A stretch of DNA of 64,000 bases from Chryseobacterium viscerum. GTDB taxonomy: Bacteria > Bacteroidota > Bacteroidia > Flavobacteriales > Weeksellaceae. Positions 42,099 through 50,680 of the stretch are shown in pieces. The notes beneath the pieces were generated by a model, which had not been told where the DNA came from, ran no database searches, and saw nothing but the letters and a program-made list of their open reading frames with translations. Where the stretch lies: the NCBI RefSeq assembly GCF_002899945.2, contig NZ_PPEG02000004.1:124001-188000 (forward strand). The letters run 5' to 3'. Both the position numbers and the translations under genes were made by a program. The stretch's first letter is position 1; each line of letters opens with the position of its first letter.

Positions 42099-45000
42099 TT
42101 AGTGACTAGCAGCTAAAAGTTCTTCCTCCATTTGTTTTTTCAGAAGTCTTTTCTTTTTTCTGCTTGGCATTTTTTCATGCAGATACTGGAACACGACATA
42201 CATTACCGGAATAATGAAAATCCCGAATATTACTCCTGTAAGCATTCCTCCTACGGTACTATAACCGATAGAGTGGTTTCCTTTTGAAGAAGCACCCTGT
42301 GTCCATACCAACGGAAGCATTCCCACGATAAAGGCAAAAGAGGTCATTAAGATCGGTCTCAAACGTAATCTTGATGCCTGAAGTGCAGATTCTATCAAGG
42401 TTTTACCTGCTTTTCTTCTCTGTACGGCAAATTCTACAATCAGGATGGCATTTTTGGCCAATAACCCGACCAGCATGATCAATCCTACCTGTACGTAAAT
42501 GTTGTTATCTATTCCTGCTAATCCTGTGAAGGCAAATACTCCGAAAATCCCTGTAGGAATGGTAAGAATAACGGCAAACGGAAGAATATAGCTTTCATAT
42601 TGTGCGGCTAATAAGAAGTAAACAAATAGGATACTTAGGAAGAAGATAAATGAAGTCTGTCCACTTGTTTTGATCTCTTCACGGGTAATCCCTGTCCACT
42701 CATATCCATATCCTCTTGGTAATGATTGTTGAGCAACTTCTTCTACCGCTTTGATAGCGTCACCAGTACTGTATCCAGGTTTTGGAGTTCCGTTGATGGT
42801 AACTGCATTGAAGAGGTTATTTCTTGTTACCGTTTCAGGACCGAAAGATCTTTTTAACGTTACCAATGTTTTTGCAGGAACCATTTCTCCTGATTTATTT
42901 TTCACATAAATTCCTTCCAGTGAATTGACATCTGTACGGTAAGGAATATCTGCCTGAGCCATTACTCTGTAATATTTCCCGAATCTGTTAAAATCCGATA
43001 CAAAGCTACTTCCGAAATAAATCTGCATCGTCTGCATCAGCTCTGTTACAGAAACACCCAGCTGGTTGGCCTTATCAGTATCCACATCAATGGTGTACTG
43101 AGGGTTTCCTGCCGCGTAAGTGGTAAAGGCAAATGCAATTTCAGGTCTTTTCATCAACTCTCCAATGAACTGTTGAGTGGTTGTTCCCAACTGTTCAAAA
43201 GAACCATTCGTCTTATCCTGAAGCATGAATTCAAATCCGGAAACGTTACCGAAACCTTGTACAGTAGGGAAGTTGAAGAAGAATGCATTCGCATCTTTTA
43301 CCTGGCTTACCTTTCCTGTAAGCATTGCTGCAATCTGGTCAGGATCTTTCATCTCACCACGCTTGTCATAATCTTTAAGCTTAATAAACCCTGCGGAATA
43401 TGGAGAAGCGTTAGCATTACTGATGAAATTCATTCCATCTGCTACCCAAAGGTGGTTGGTTGCTTTTTCAGCATTGATAATTTTATCAATTTGTGCTGTA
43501 GCTCTGTGCGTTCTTTCCAATGAACTTCCCGGAGGAGTATTCACTGCATATAATACGAATCCCTGGTCTTCAGTAGGAATAAATCCTGACGGCGCTTTTT
43601 TGATCAGAAATACACTGGCTGCTGTAATGAGAACAAGGCCTCCTATAGCTACCCATTTATTTTTAATTAAAAATTTAAGGCTATAGATATATTTTCTGGT
43701 CATGCTGTTGAAGCTGGCATTGAAAGCATTGAAAAATCTTGCTCCAAAACCTTTTTTATGACCGTGTTCACCATGTTCTCCCTGAGGATCATTTAAGAAC
43801 ATTGCACATAATGCAGGGCTCAATGTCAATGCATTTACTGCTGAGATTAAAATCGCAATGGCCAATGTGAAAGCAAACTGTCTGTAGAATACCCCTGCAG
43901 GTCCCTGCATGAAGCCAACCGGAATAAACACGGCACACATTACCAATGTAATGGAAATGATGGCTCCTGAAATTTCGCTCATTGAGTTCATGGTAGCTTG
44001 TTCTACAGGCATTCCTGTCTGTTCCATTTTAGAATGGACGGCTTCTACCACTACAATGGCATCATCCACTACAATACCAATGGCGAGTACCAATGCGAAT
44101 AGCGTAAGCATGTTGATACTGAAACCAAATAACTGAAGGAAGAAGAATGTTCCGATAATCGCTACCGGTACGGCAATAGCCGGGATCAATGTAGATCTGA
44201 AATCCTGAAGGAAGATATATACTACAATAAATACCAATACGAAAGCAATAACAAGTGTTTCTACAACCTGATGGATAGAAGCATCCAGGAAGTCTTTAGA
44301 ATTATACATGATAATTGGCTTTACTCCTTTTGGTAAGGTCGTTTCCATCACCTTCACCTGATTTTCAATTTCAGTCAGGATTTCATTGGCATTGGAACCA
44401 GCAGTCTGTAAGATTGCAAATCCGGCAACCGGTTTTCCGTCTACTCTGTTGGTTGCAGTATAGGTATAAGACCCAAACTCTACTCGTGCTACATCTTTTA
44501 ATCGTAAGAAAGAACCATCGCTGTTCGCTTTGATAGCGATATTTTCATAGTCTTCATTCTTATTCAGTTTTCCTTTGTATTTAAGGATATATTCGTAAGT
44601 TTCCTTACTTCCTTGTCCAAGACGGCCAGGGGCTGCTTCAAGGTTGTGATCTTTAATGGCTGCTAAAACTTCCTGAGGAGAAAGATTGTTAGAAGCCAGA
44701 CGATCCGGTTTCAGCCAGATTCTCATGGAGTAATCCCTTGTTCCGAATACCTGAGCCTGAGCCACTCCGGGGATACGCTGTATCTGTGGAATTACATTGA
44801 TCTTCAGATAATTTTGAAGGAATAATTCATCATATTGCTTTTCATTTTCACTGGTCAATCCCATGAACATGATCATACTGTTCTGAACCTTTTGGGTCGA
44901 AATTCCGGCTTGTACCACTTCCTGAGGCAGCTGGCTCATCGCTTTCGATACACGGTTCTGTACGTTTACAGCAGCATTATCAGCATCGGCTCCCTGCTTG

Positions 45001-45281
45001 AAGTAAACACTAAGTGTCATGGTACCGTCATTACTGGAGTTGGAAGTCATATAGGTCATATTCTCAACCCCGTTCACGGCTTCCTCAATAGGCGTGGCCA
45101 CCGAACGTGCTACAACCTCAGCATTAGCTCCAGGATAGAAAGCCGTTACCTGAACACTCGGTGGAGCGATATCCGGAAAGAGGGCAATCGGTAAATTAAA
45201 GAGAGACAAGGCTCCCAATAATAAGAGTATTATGGAGATGACCGTTGAAAGGACCGGTCTTTCTATAAATTGTTTTAACAT
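42099..45281 (-). CDS. RND efflux permease (AcrB/HAE1 family)
   Basis: A 1060-residue inner-membrane transporter that exports hydrophobic compounds using the proton gradient. N-terminus FIERPVLSTVISIILLLLG, the proton-relay motif GIVVDDAIVVVEAV (two Asp, about residue 405) in helix 4, RFGKYYRVMAQAD in the porter domain, and GLLAKNAILIVEFAVQRR and SIGYSTVGGMLTGVIFGIF near the C-terminus. Twelve helices with two large periplasmic loops. Spacing of 40 nt from the adaptor gene. Confidence 0.94.
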   Translation of the reverse strand: MLKQFIERPVLSTVISIILLLLGALSLFNLPIALFPDIAPPSVQVTAFYPGANAEVVARSVATPIEEAVNGVENMTYMTSNSSNDGTMTLSVYFKQGADADNAAVNVQNRVSKAMSQLPQEVVQAGISTQKVQNSMIMFMGLTSENEKQYDELFLQNYLKINVIPQIQRIPGVAQAQVFGTRDYSMRIWLKPDRLASNNLSPQEVLAAIKDHNLEAAPGRLGQGSKETYEYILKYKGKLNKNEDYENIAIKANSDGSFLRLKDVARVEFGSYTYTATNRVDGKPVAGFAILQTAGSNANEILTEIENQVKVMETTLPKGVKPIIMYNSKDFLDASIHQVVETLVIAFVLVFIVVYIFLQDFRSTLIPAIAVPVAIIGTFFFLQLFGFSINMLTLFALVLAIGIVVDDAIVVVEAVHSKMEQTGMPVEQATMNSMSEISGAIISITLVMCAVFIPVGFMQGPAGVFYRQFAFTLAIAILISAVNALTLSPALCAMFLNDPQGEHGEHGHKKGFGARFFNAFNASFNSMTRKYIYSLKFLIKNKWVAIGGLVLITAASVFLIKKAPSGFIPTEDQGFVLYAVNTPPGSSLERTHRATAQIDKIINAEKATNHLWVADGMNFISNANASPYSAGFIKLKDYDKRGEMKDPDQIAAMLTGKVSQVKDANAFFFNFPTVQGFGNVSGFEFMLQDKTNGSFEQLGTTTQQFIGELMKRPEIAFAFTTYAAGNPQYTIDVDTDKANQLGVSVTELMQTMQIYFGSSFVSDFNRFGKYYRVMAQADIPYRTDVNSLEGIYVKNKSGEMVPAKTLVTLKRSFGPETVTRNNLFNAVTINGTPKPGYSTGDAIKAVEEVAQQSLPRGYGYEWTGITREEIKTSGQTSFIFFLSILFVYFLLAAQYESYILPFAVILTIPTGIFGVFAFTGLAGIDNNIYVQVGLIMLVGLLAKNAILIVEFAVQRRKAGKTLIESALQASRLRLRPILMTSFAFIVGMLPLVWTQGASSKGNHSIGYSTVGGMLTGVIFGIFIIPVMYVVFQYLHEKMPSRKKKRLLKKQMEEELLAASH

Positions 45282-45321
45282 AAGAAGTTTATTTTTTTAA
45301 GTCTTCTGTATTCGGAATGGA

Positions 45322-46482
45322 CTATAATGGTTTCGCTTTTAATAAGCTGTCAGAAGAAATATTTTTAGGTTTGATGGATGCACCATCTTTTAAGCTTCCA
45401 ATTCCTGTGAATACTATTTTTTCTCCAGGTGTAAGCCCTTCAGAAATAAAATAATAGCTATCCGTTTTTCCTGATATTTTGATCGGTCTTCCAGTTACCT
45501 TCTGATCTTTACCCATTACATATACATAGGTTTTATCCTGAATTTCGAAAGTAGATTCCTGTGGGATCACTACGGCATTCGAGATCAGTTGCGGCATGCG
45601 TACTCTTCCTGTATTTCCTGTTCTTAAAGCTCCGTTTGTATTAGGGAAAATAGCACGTACACTGATTGCTCCGGTAGTTTTGTCAAACTGTCCATCTACA
45701 ATACTCAATCTTCCTTTTTCAGGATATGTACTGTTATCAGCAATGACAAGATCTACCATTGGCATATTTTTCAGTTTCTCTTCCAGACTTGCTCCCGGGT
45801 ATTTATTTTGGAAAGCAATAAAGTCCAGTTCACTTAAAGAGAAATACGCATAGATTTCACTGATATCAGATAATAATGTCAATGGATTTACATCTGTTCT
45901 TGAGATCAGGCTTCCCTTTTTGTAAGGGATTCTTCCGATATAACCGCTTACAGGAGCTGTAATGGTTGTAAATCCTACATTGATTCTGGCGCTTCCTACA
46001 GAGGCTTTGGCTTGTGAGGCAGCAGCAACAGCAGCTTCATAATTGGCTTTCGCTGTTTTAAGCTGTACATCAGAAACTACTTTGGCAGCAACCAGTGGCT
46101 GAAGTCTGTCTACTTCTACTCTTGCTTTTTGGATATTGGCATTGGCAACCTGAAGATTAGCCTGAGCCATATTCATTTGCTCGCCGTAGCTTCTTGAATC
46201 TATTTTAAATAACGGTTGTCCCGCTCTTACGTAAGATCCTTCTTCTACATAGATTCTATCCAGATATCCGTCTACCTGAGATCTGATTTCTACGTTGTTT
46301 TTCCCTTCCAAAGCGGTTGGGAATTCCTGATATGTAGTGGCGGGTGATGTAATAACGGTATAAACCGGAAGTTCTGGAGCTGGAGGCGCGGCATTGGTTC
46401 CTTCTGCGGCTTTGGTGCAGCTCTGTAAAAGAATTATACTTGCAATAAGTACAATAAACCTTGTTTTTCCAGGTAATTTCAT
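45322..46482 (-). CDS. RND efflux periplasmic adaptor lipoprotein (AcrA type)
   Basis: A 386-residue membrane-fusion protein with lipobox LLQSC (C22). Lipoyl half-motifs NNVEIRSQVDGYLDRIYVEEGSYVRAGQPLFKID and TTITAPVSGYIGRIPYKKGSLIS flank an alpha-hairpin (about residues 95-165). A beta-barrel and membrane-proximal domain follow. First gene of the pump operon. The 365 nt upstream contain three operator-like repeats for the TetR protein. Confidence 0.92.
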   Translation of the reverse strand: MKLPGKTRFIVLIASIILLQSCTKAAEGTNAAPPAPELPVYTVITSPATTYQEFPTALEGKNNVEIRSQVDGYLDRIYVEEGSYVRAGQPLFKIDSRSYGEQMNMAQANLQVANANIQKARVEVDRLQPLVAAKVVSDVQLKTAKANYEAAVAAASQAKASVGSARINVGFTTITAPVSGYIGRIPYKKGSLISRTDVNPLTLLSDISEIYAYFSLSELDFIAFQNKYPGASLEEKLKNMPMVDLVIADNSTYPEKGRLSIVDGQFDKTTGAISVRAIFPNTNGALRTGNTGRVRMPQLISNAVVIPQESTFEIQDKTYVYVMGKDQKVTGRPIKISGKTDSYYFISEGLTPGEKIVFTGIGSLKDGASIKPKNISSDSLLKAKPL

Positions 46483-46550
46483 TGTTGGTTTAATTTTTTT
46501 AATGAAGTGTTAGAGGTAAGTAATGTGTTTTGATAAATGCTGTGTTTTTT

Positions 46551-46565
46551 CCTAACAGTGTTAAT
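46551..46565. promoter_or_regulatory. TetR operator-like site 1
   Basis: CCTAACAGTGTTAAT: near-palindromic CTAAC-3 nt-GTTAA, 69 nt upstream of the efflux adaptor ATG. Shares the core with three other sites in this locus. Confidence 0.6.
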
Positions 46566-46685
46566 AATTAGTTCAAAAAAAATTACAGAATTTTTAATGT
46601 GCAATGGGGTCGATAGTTTCCATAATTGAAAATTTTTAATGTTGATTTATATATGATAAGAATGAGGTGTATTCGTGTTAATTTT

Positions 46686-46700
46686 ACTAACAGTGTTAAT
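46686..46700. promoter_or_regulatory. TetR operator-like site 2
   Basis: ACTAACAGTGTTAAT, the same core as site 1, between the adaptor gene and the regulator gene. Confidence 0.55.
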
Positions 46701-46814
46701 TGATGTGATAAAAATGCTTATCTTTAATTATTAAAATTGTAAGATTTTACATAAATTATTTTAGTTTTTTAATTAGTCTGAACTAAATTTTTCAATTAAT
46801 TCAGTGTTAAGTTT

Positions 46815-46829
46815 CCTAACGGTGTTAAT
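46815..46829. promoter_or_regulatory. TetR operator-like site 3
   Basis: CCTAACGGTGTTAAT, one base different from site 1, just after the regulator stop at 46848. A half-like TCAGTGTTAAG lies beside it at 46801-46811. Confidence 0.5.
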
Positions 46830-46847
46830 TTTTAATTCAAAAAAAAT

Positions 46848-47444
46848 TTATAATGACTTAATGAAAGCCGAAACAGTTTCGTCCAAAGACGTTTTGTTCA
46901 TCGTTGAAGGGATATCAGCAGTACGCATCATCATAATTGAGATCATTCCGTGAACGGCCGAAAACAGAGCATGAGACATATGGCAGGCATTGTCGGGATT
47001 TGATCCGTTTTTCATAATAATCTCATGAGTACATTCATAGATAAGCTCCTGGAATGATGAGAATTCTTTTTTCATCTGGCCTTTTCCGCAGCACTGCATA
47101 CCAAGACCAAACATAAGCTGGTAATATTCCTTATTTTTAAAAGCAAAGCTCCAGTAAGCATCCACAATGGCAACAAGCTGCTCTTCCGGGGTACTGTGTT
47201 TCTGCTGAGCTTTTAATAATTCTATATGCAACTTGTGAAAGCCATCTAAAGAAATTTCAAATAGAATAGCTTCTTTATTTTCAAAATAATCATATACTAC
47301 GGGAGCACTATACTCAATAGCATCTGCTATCTTACGCATAGAAAGCGAACCCCAGCCTTCAGTTTTAGCCAAAGTGAATGCAGCCTGCAAAATGTTTGCA
47401 CGGATAGATTCTTTTTCTCTTTGACGACGTTCATGTAGGCCCAT
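46848..47444 (-). CDS. TetR/AcrR family transcriptional regulator
   Basis: A 198-residue regulator starting at ATG 47444 (MGLHERRQREKESIRANILQAA). The N-terminal helix-turn-helix spans about residues 12-60 (TEGWGSLSMRKIADAIEYSAPVVYDYFENKEAI), and a ligand-binding helical domain follows. It lies upstream of the efflux genes on the same strand and is probably a drug-responsive repressor. An operator-like palindrome overlaps its own start region, suggesting autoregulation. Confidence 0.9.
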   Translation of the reverse strand: MGLHERRQREKESIRANILQAAFTLAKTEGWGSLSMRKIADAIEYSAPVVYDYFENKEAILFEISLDGFHKLHIELLKAQQKHSTPEEQLVAIVDAYWSFAFKNKEYYQLMFGLGMQCCGKGQMKKEFSSFQELIYECTHEIIMKNGSNPDNACHMSHALFSAVHGMISIMMMRTADIPSTMNKTSLDETVSAFIKSL

Positions 47445-47454
47445 TATATTCTTT

Positions 47455-47469
47455 ACTAACAGCGTTAGC
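47455..47469. promoter_or_regulatory. TetR operator-like site 4
   Basis: ACTAACAGCGTTAGC: a perfect CTAAC / GTTAG palindrome 11 nt upstream of the regulator ATG. It is the most symmetric of the four sites and fits autorepression. Confidence 0.65.
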
Positions 47470-47554
47470 AAAACTACAAACTTTTTAACATAACTTCCAA
47501 AGGATATTATGAGTTTTATAGATTGGGCGACTATTTAAAGAAAAATAAATCAAA

Positions 47555-47680
47555 GGCTGTAAGCTGGAAGAATGGGAGCTGGAGGTTATTTTTAGGGTTG
47601 AATAATGCAATAATAGAATTTGACTATAACTATTTTTGAGGGGGTAATATCTTCCCTCCTCCAGCTTCCAACCTCCTTAC
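47555..47680. repeat. Low-complexity intergenic repeat-like sequence
   Basis: GCTGGAAGAATGGGAGCTGGAGG is mirrored by CCTCCTCCAGCTTCCAACCTCC about 80 nt later, an inverted pair of purine-rich words of the kind also seen at 37420-37445. No gene seen in this 318-nt gap apart from the promoter of the next gene. Confidence 0.4.
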
Positions 47681-47736
47681 AATACTAAATAAAAATGTCT
47701 TATTCAGAACCCAGTTTATTAATAAAAAGAAATATC

Positions 47737-47744
47737 TATCTTTG
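47737..47744 (+). promoter_or_regulatory. -7 promoter box (TATCTTTG)
   Basis: TATCTTTG matches TAnnTTTG and lies 19 nt before the ATG at 47764. Confidence 0.55.
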
Positions 47745-47763
47745 CCACTAAAGAAAAAAGGAT

Positions 47764-48318
47764 ATGAATACTCCCTCAAATATGCTGGCATTAGGAACAA
47801 AAGCTCCGTTTTTTGAACTTCCTAACCCATCAAAAACGAATGAACTTCAGTCTTTGGAAGAGCTGAAAGGAGAAAAAGGAACATTGGTAATCTTTATGTG
47901 CAACCATTGCCCGTTTGTTCTTCACGTGATCGATAAGATCAATGAACTGTATGAAGATTATAACGAGCGAGGAATTGAATTTATCGCTGTAAACTCCAAT
48001 GATATTGAAAAATATCCGGCAGATTCTCCGGAAAAAATGATCGAATTTCAGATTGAAAGAGGATTTGACTTCCCTTATTTATTCGATGAAAGCCAGGCGG
48101 TGGCCAGAGCTTATGAAGCTGCATGTACACCAGACTTTTATTTCTTTGATGATAAGCTTGATCTTGTATACAGAGGTCAGATGGATGATTCAAGACCTGG
48201 AAATAATAAAGATGTAACAGGTGAAGACCTTATTATTGCATTTGAAAATCTCCTGCTTGGAGAACCACAGGAAGAGATTCAAAGACCTAGCATGGGATGC
48301 AATATCAAATGGAAATAA
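47764..48318 (+). CDS. Thioredoxin-fold (AhpC/TSA-like) protein
   Basis: A 184-residue cytoplasmic protein of the thioredoxin superfamily. The active-site region is LVIFMCNHCPFVLHVID (CNHC, about residues 46-49), followed by GIEFIAVNSNDIEKYPADSPEKM and the cis-Pro-like ACTPDFYFFDD. This CxxC-P group is often called redoxin or alkyl hydroperoxide reductase-like, but peroxidase activity is not proven. It ends with an Lys-rich tail. It has its own promoter and terminator. Confidence 0.85.
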   Translation: MNTPSNMLALGTKAPFFELPNPSKTNELQSLEELKGEKGTLVIFMCNHCPFVLHVIDKINELYEDYNERGIEFIAVNSNDIEKYPADSPEKMIEFQIERGFDFPYLFDESQAVARAYEAACTPDFYFFDDKLDLVYRGQMDDSRPGNNKDVTGEDLIIAFENLLLGEPQEEIQRPSMGCNIKWK

Positions 48319-48355
48319 GTAATGATCAGTTGCTGATTCTTACTCATTATATTAT

Positions 48356-48388
48356 AAAGCCGCTCTTTTTAGAGTGGCTTTTTTATTT
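48356..48388 (+). terminator. Rho-independent terminator
   Basis: GCCGCTCT / AGAGTGGC with a TTTT loop is followed by TTTTTTATTTTT, 38 nt after the redoxin stop. Confidence 0.85.
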
Positions 48389-48419
48389 TTAGAACTTTTT
48401 TGAAGCTTAAAACATACTA

Positions 48420-49325
48420 TTAAAAACTCACCTTGGTTTTAACTTCTTTCTCAACCTTCAAATCGACATTGACTTTATTGTGAGAGTAATTTTTTATAAA
48501 CTCAGAAGGCGTTTTCCCTGTATATTTCTTAAACATCCTGTTGAAGTACGTTACATTATTGAATCCGCATTGATAGCTGCATTCTGAAATAGACCTGTCC
48601 TGTACCATCAGCAGGCATGCCTTATTGATTCTATATCGGTTCACAAACTCTGTGAAAGTAATCTGAGTGGCTTTTTTAAAGAAATTACAGAAAGCCGGTA
48701 AAGTGAGATTGGCTAATTTCGCGACTTCTTCAATGTCAATTTCCTTATCATAATGATGCTCTACATAAGTGAAAATGTTTTCCAGCCGGGTTTTATTTTT
48801 TGAAATAATGGTATAAGGCATGATTTCGTTATTTAAGAGATCATAATCGTGACATTTTGAAAGTTCAAAAAGAATTTCCAGCAGCAGCAAATATCTTTTA
48901 TAGCCTTCCGATTCCAACATCAGTTTCAATTTGGGGAGCATTACTTTTTTTACTTTGTGATGAAAATGAATCCCATATTTTGAAAGCTCCAGCAGATTTT
49001 TGATAGATCGGGCTTCAACTTCCTGTTGGGGAAACTGAAGAATTTCTTCTTTGAACTGAAGGACAATCTCCTCATGTGGATCAATAGAGTTGAGCCCAAA
49101 TCCGGAGTGGGGAATATTGGACCCTATTAAAACCAGATCTCCATTCGTATAATTACTTTTATGGTAACCTACGTGACGGGTTCCGCTCCCGGAAATGACA
49201 CAGACCAGCTCAATTTCCGGATGATAATGATACTCCCATTTGAATTCTGAAATAGGAGAGTTATTATGAATCGTACGGAATGAGCTCTTCTCATTGGGGA
49301 TCACTCTTTCAAAAGTAACTTTCAT
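48420..49325 (-). CDS. AraC family regulator of the trehalose locus
   Basis: A 301-residue regulator. An N-terminal cupin-like sensor domain (EYHYHPEIELVCVISGSGTRHVGYH, about 30-55) is followed by a C-terminal AraC/XylS double helix-turn-helix (IDIEEVAKLANLTLPAFCNFFKKATQITFTEFVNRYRINKACLL and ISECSYQCGFNNVTYFNRMFKKYTGKTPSEF, about 195-285). It is divergent from the MFS-trehalase-TonB genes, 123 nt away, and so probably senses trehalose or a derivative and controls them. Confidence 0.9.
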   Translation of the reverse strand: MKVTFERVIPNEKSSFRTIHNNSPISEFKWEYHYHPEIELVCVISGSGTRHVGYHKSNYTNGDLVLIGSNIPHSGFGLNSIDPHEEIVLQFKEEILQFPQQEVEARSIKNLLELSKYGIHFHHKVKKVMLPKLKLMLESEGYKRYLLLLEILFELSKCHDYDLLNNEIMPYTIISKNKTRLENIFTYVEHHYDKEIDIEEVAKLANLTLPAFCNFFKKATQITFTEFVNRYRINKACLLMVQDRSISECSYQCGFNNVTYFNRMFKKYTGKTPSEFIKNYSHNKVNVDLKVEKEVKTKVSF

Positions 49326-49448
49326 TTAATTAATCATATTTATTTACTAAAAATACTAATTATATTAATATAGTTCAAATATTCATTTACTGTGTTAAAT
49401 TATCGTTAACAGAAATGCTTCTATCTTAGCCGACAAGAAATAACCTGA

Positions 49449-50678
49449 ATGAAAAATCTTAACATCAAGGCCGTTTTATTTTTAAACTATTTTGTCTTCG
49501 CAATTCTTCTGAATTCTGTGGGAACAGTGATCCTGCAGGTACAGCAGAATTTTGGAATTTCAAAATCTTCGGCCAGCATTCTGGAAGGTTTCAAAGATCT
49601 TCCGATTGCGATATGTTCTTTCATTCTGGCATCATTTCTTCCGAAAATCGGGATTAAAAACTCAATGCTAATCGCCTTATTCCTGGTAAGCTGTATGTGT
49701 TTTGTAATGCCTTTTACCAATGAGTTCTGGGTATTCAAATTATTATTTGCCATTGTAGGAATTTCCTTTGCATTGATAAAAATCTCAGTTTTTACCTCTA
49801 TAGGACTGGTTACAGAAACAGACAAAGAACATTCCAGTTTTATGGGATTTCTGGAAGGTTTTTTTATGATCGGAGTATTGGCAGGAAATCTTTTATTCAG
49901 TCTATATATTGATGATCATAATCCGAAATCTACAGAATGGCTGAATGTGTATTGGATCCTGGGAGGACTTTCAACCTTATCTTTTCTATTTCTGTTCTTT
50001 TCAAAACTGAATGAGCAGGAAGCTAAAAGTGAGAAAACAGACCTGTTGGGAGACCTGAAAAATAGTGTAAGCTTATTCAGTTATAAAAAAGTACTGTGCT
50101 TTTTATTGTGTGCCTTTCTTTTTGTATTGGTAGAACAGAGTTTCCAAACATGGACTCCTACTTTTTACAAGGAAATTTTAAAAATGCCAACATCCATGAG
50201 CATTCAGGCAGGAGCCGTTTTGGCAGGAGCTTTCGCTTTGGGAAGATTTTTGTCCGGGTTTTTCTCTAAAAAATTCAGCTGGATCTATGTAGTTTCTTTT
50301 TGTGTGGTAGGTTTTGCCATTAGTTTACTGCTGGTTTTACCCTTGACCCATAATATTCATATTGATACAAATACAACCTGGATGAATGCGCCTTTGGCCG
50401 TGTATTTATTTCCTTTGATGGGAGGTTTGCTGGCACCGATCTATCCAAGCATTAATTCTGTAATTCTTGCTTCGATTCCCAAATATCTGCACAGCGCGAT
50501 GTCAGGATTGATTGTTGTTTTCTCAGCAATCGGAGGTACCATAGGCTCTATAATTACAGGTTTTGTATTTCAGGAGTTCAGCGGACAGCAGGCATTTTAT
50601 CTTTCTCTGATTCCGCTTTCATTACTGATCACGTCTGCCGTTTTCATGAATAAATTAAAAATTAATCCTAAAAAATAA
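49449..50678 (+). CDS. MFS transporter (probable trehalose/sugar permease)
   Basis: A 409-residue inner-membrane protein with about twelve hydrophobic helices (starting LNIKAVLFLNYFVFAILLNSVGTVILQVQQ). The central cytoplasmic loop carries KLNEQEAKSEKTD. It lies 2 nt before trehalase and after a divergent AraC regulator, so an intact disaccharide is its likely substrate. Family motifs are weak and the substrate is inferred only from context. Confidence 0.85.
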   Translation: MKNLNIKAVLFLNYFVFAILLNSVGTVILQVQQNFGISKSSASILEGFKDLPIAICSFILASFLPKIGIKNSMLIALFLVSCMCFVMPFTNEFWVFKLLFAIVGISFALIKISVFTSIGLVTETDKEHSSFMGFLEGFFMIGVLAGNLLFSLYIDDHNPKSTEWLNVYWILGGLSTLSFLFLFFSKLNEQEAKSEKTDLLGDLKNSVSLFSYKKVLCFLLCAFLFVLVEQSFQTWTPTFYKEILKMPTSMSIQAGAVLAGAFALGRFLSGFFSKKFSWIYVVSFCVVGFAISLLLVLPLTHNIHIDTNTTWMNAPLAVYLFPLMGGLLAPIYPSINSVILASIPKYLHSAMSGLIVVFSAIGGTIGSIITGFVFQEFSGQQAFYLSLIPLSLLITSAVFMNKLKINPKK

Positions 50679-50680
50679 CA

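Noticed and set aside
42099..45281. Several plus-strand frames (75-119 codons) inside the RND permease
   Set aside because: They are antisense shadows of a clear, well-conserved transporter gene.
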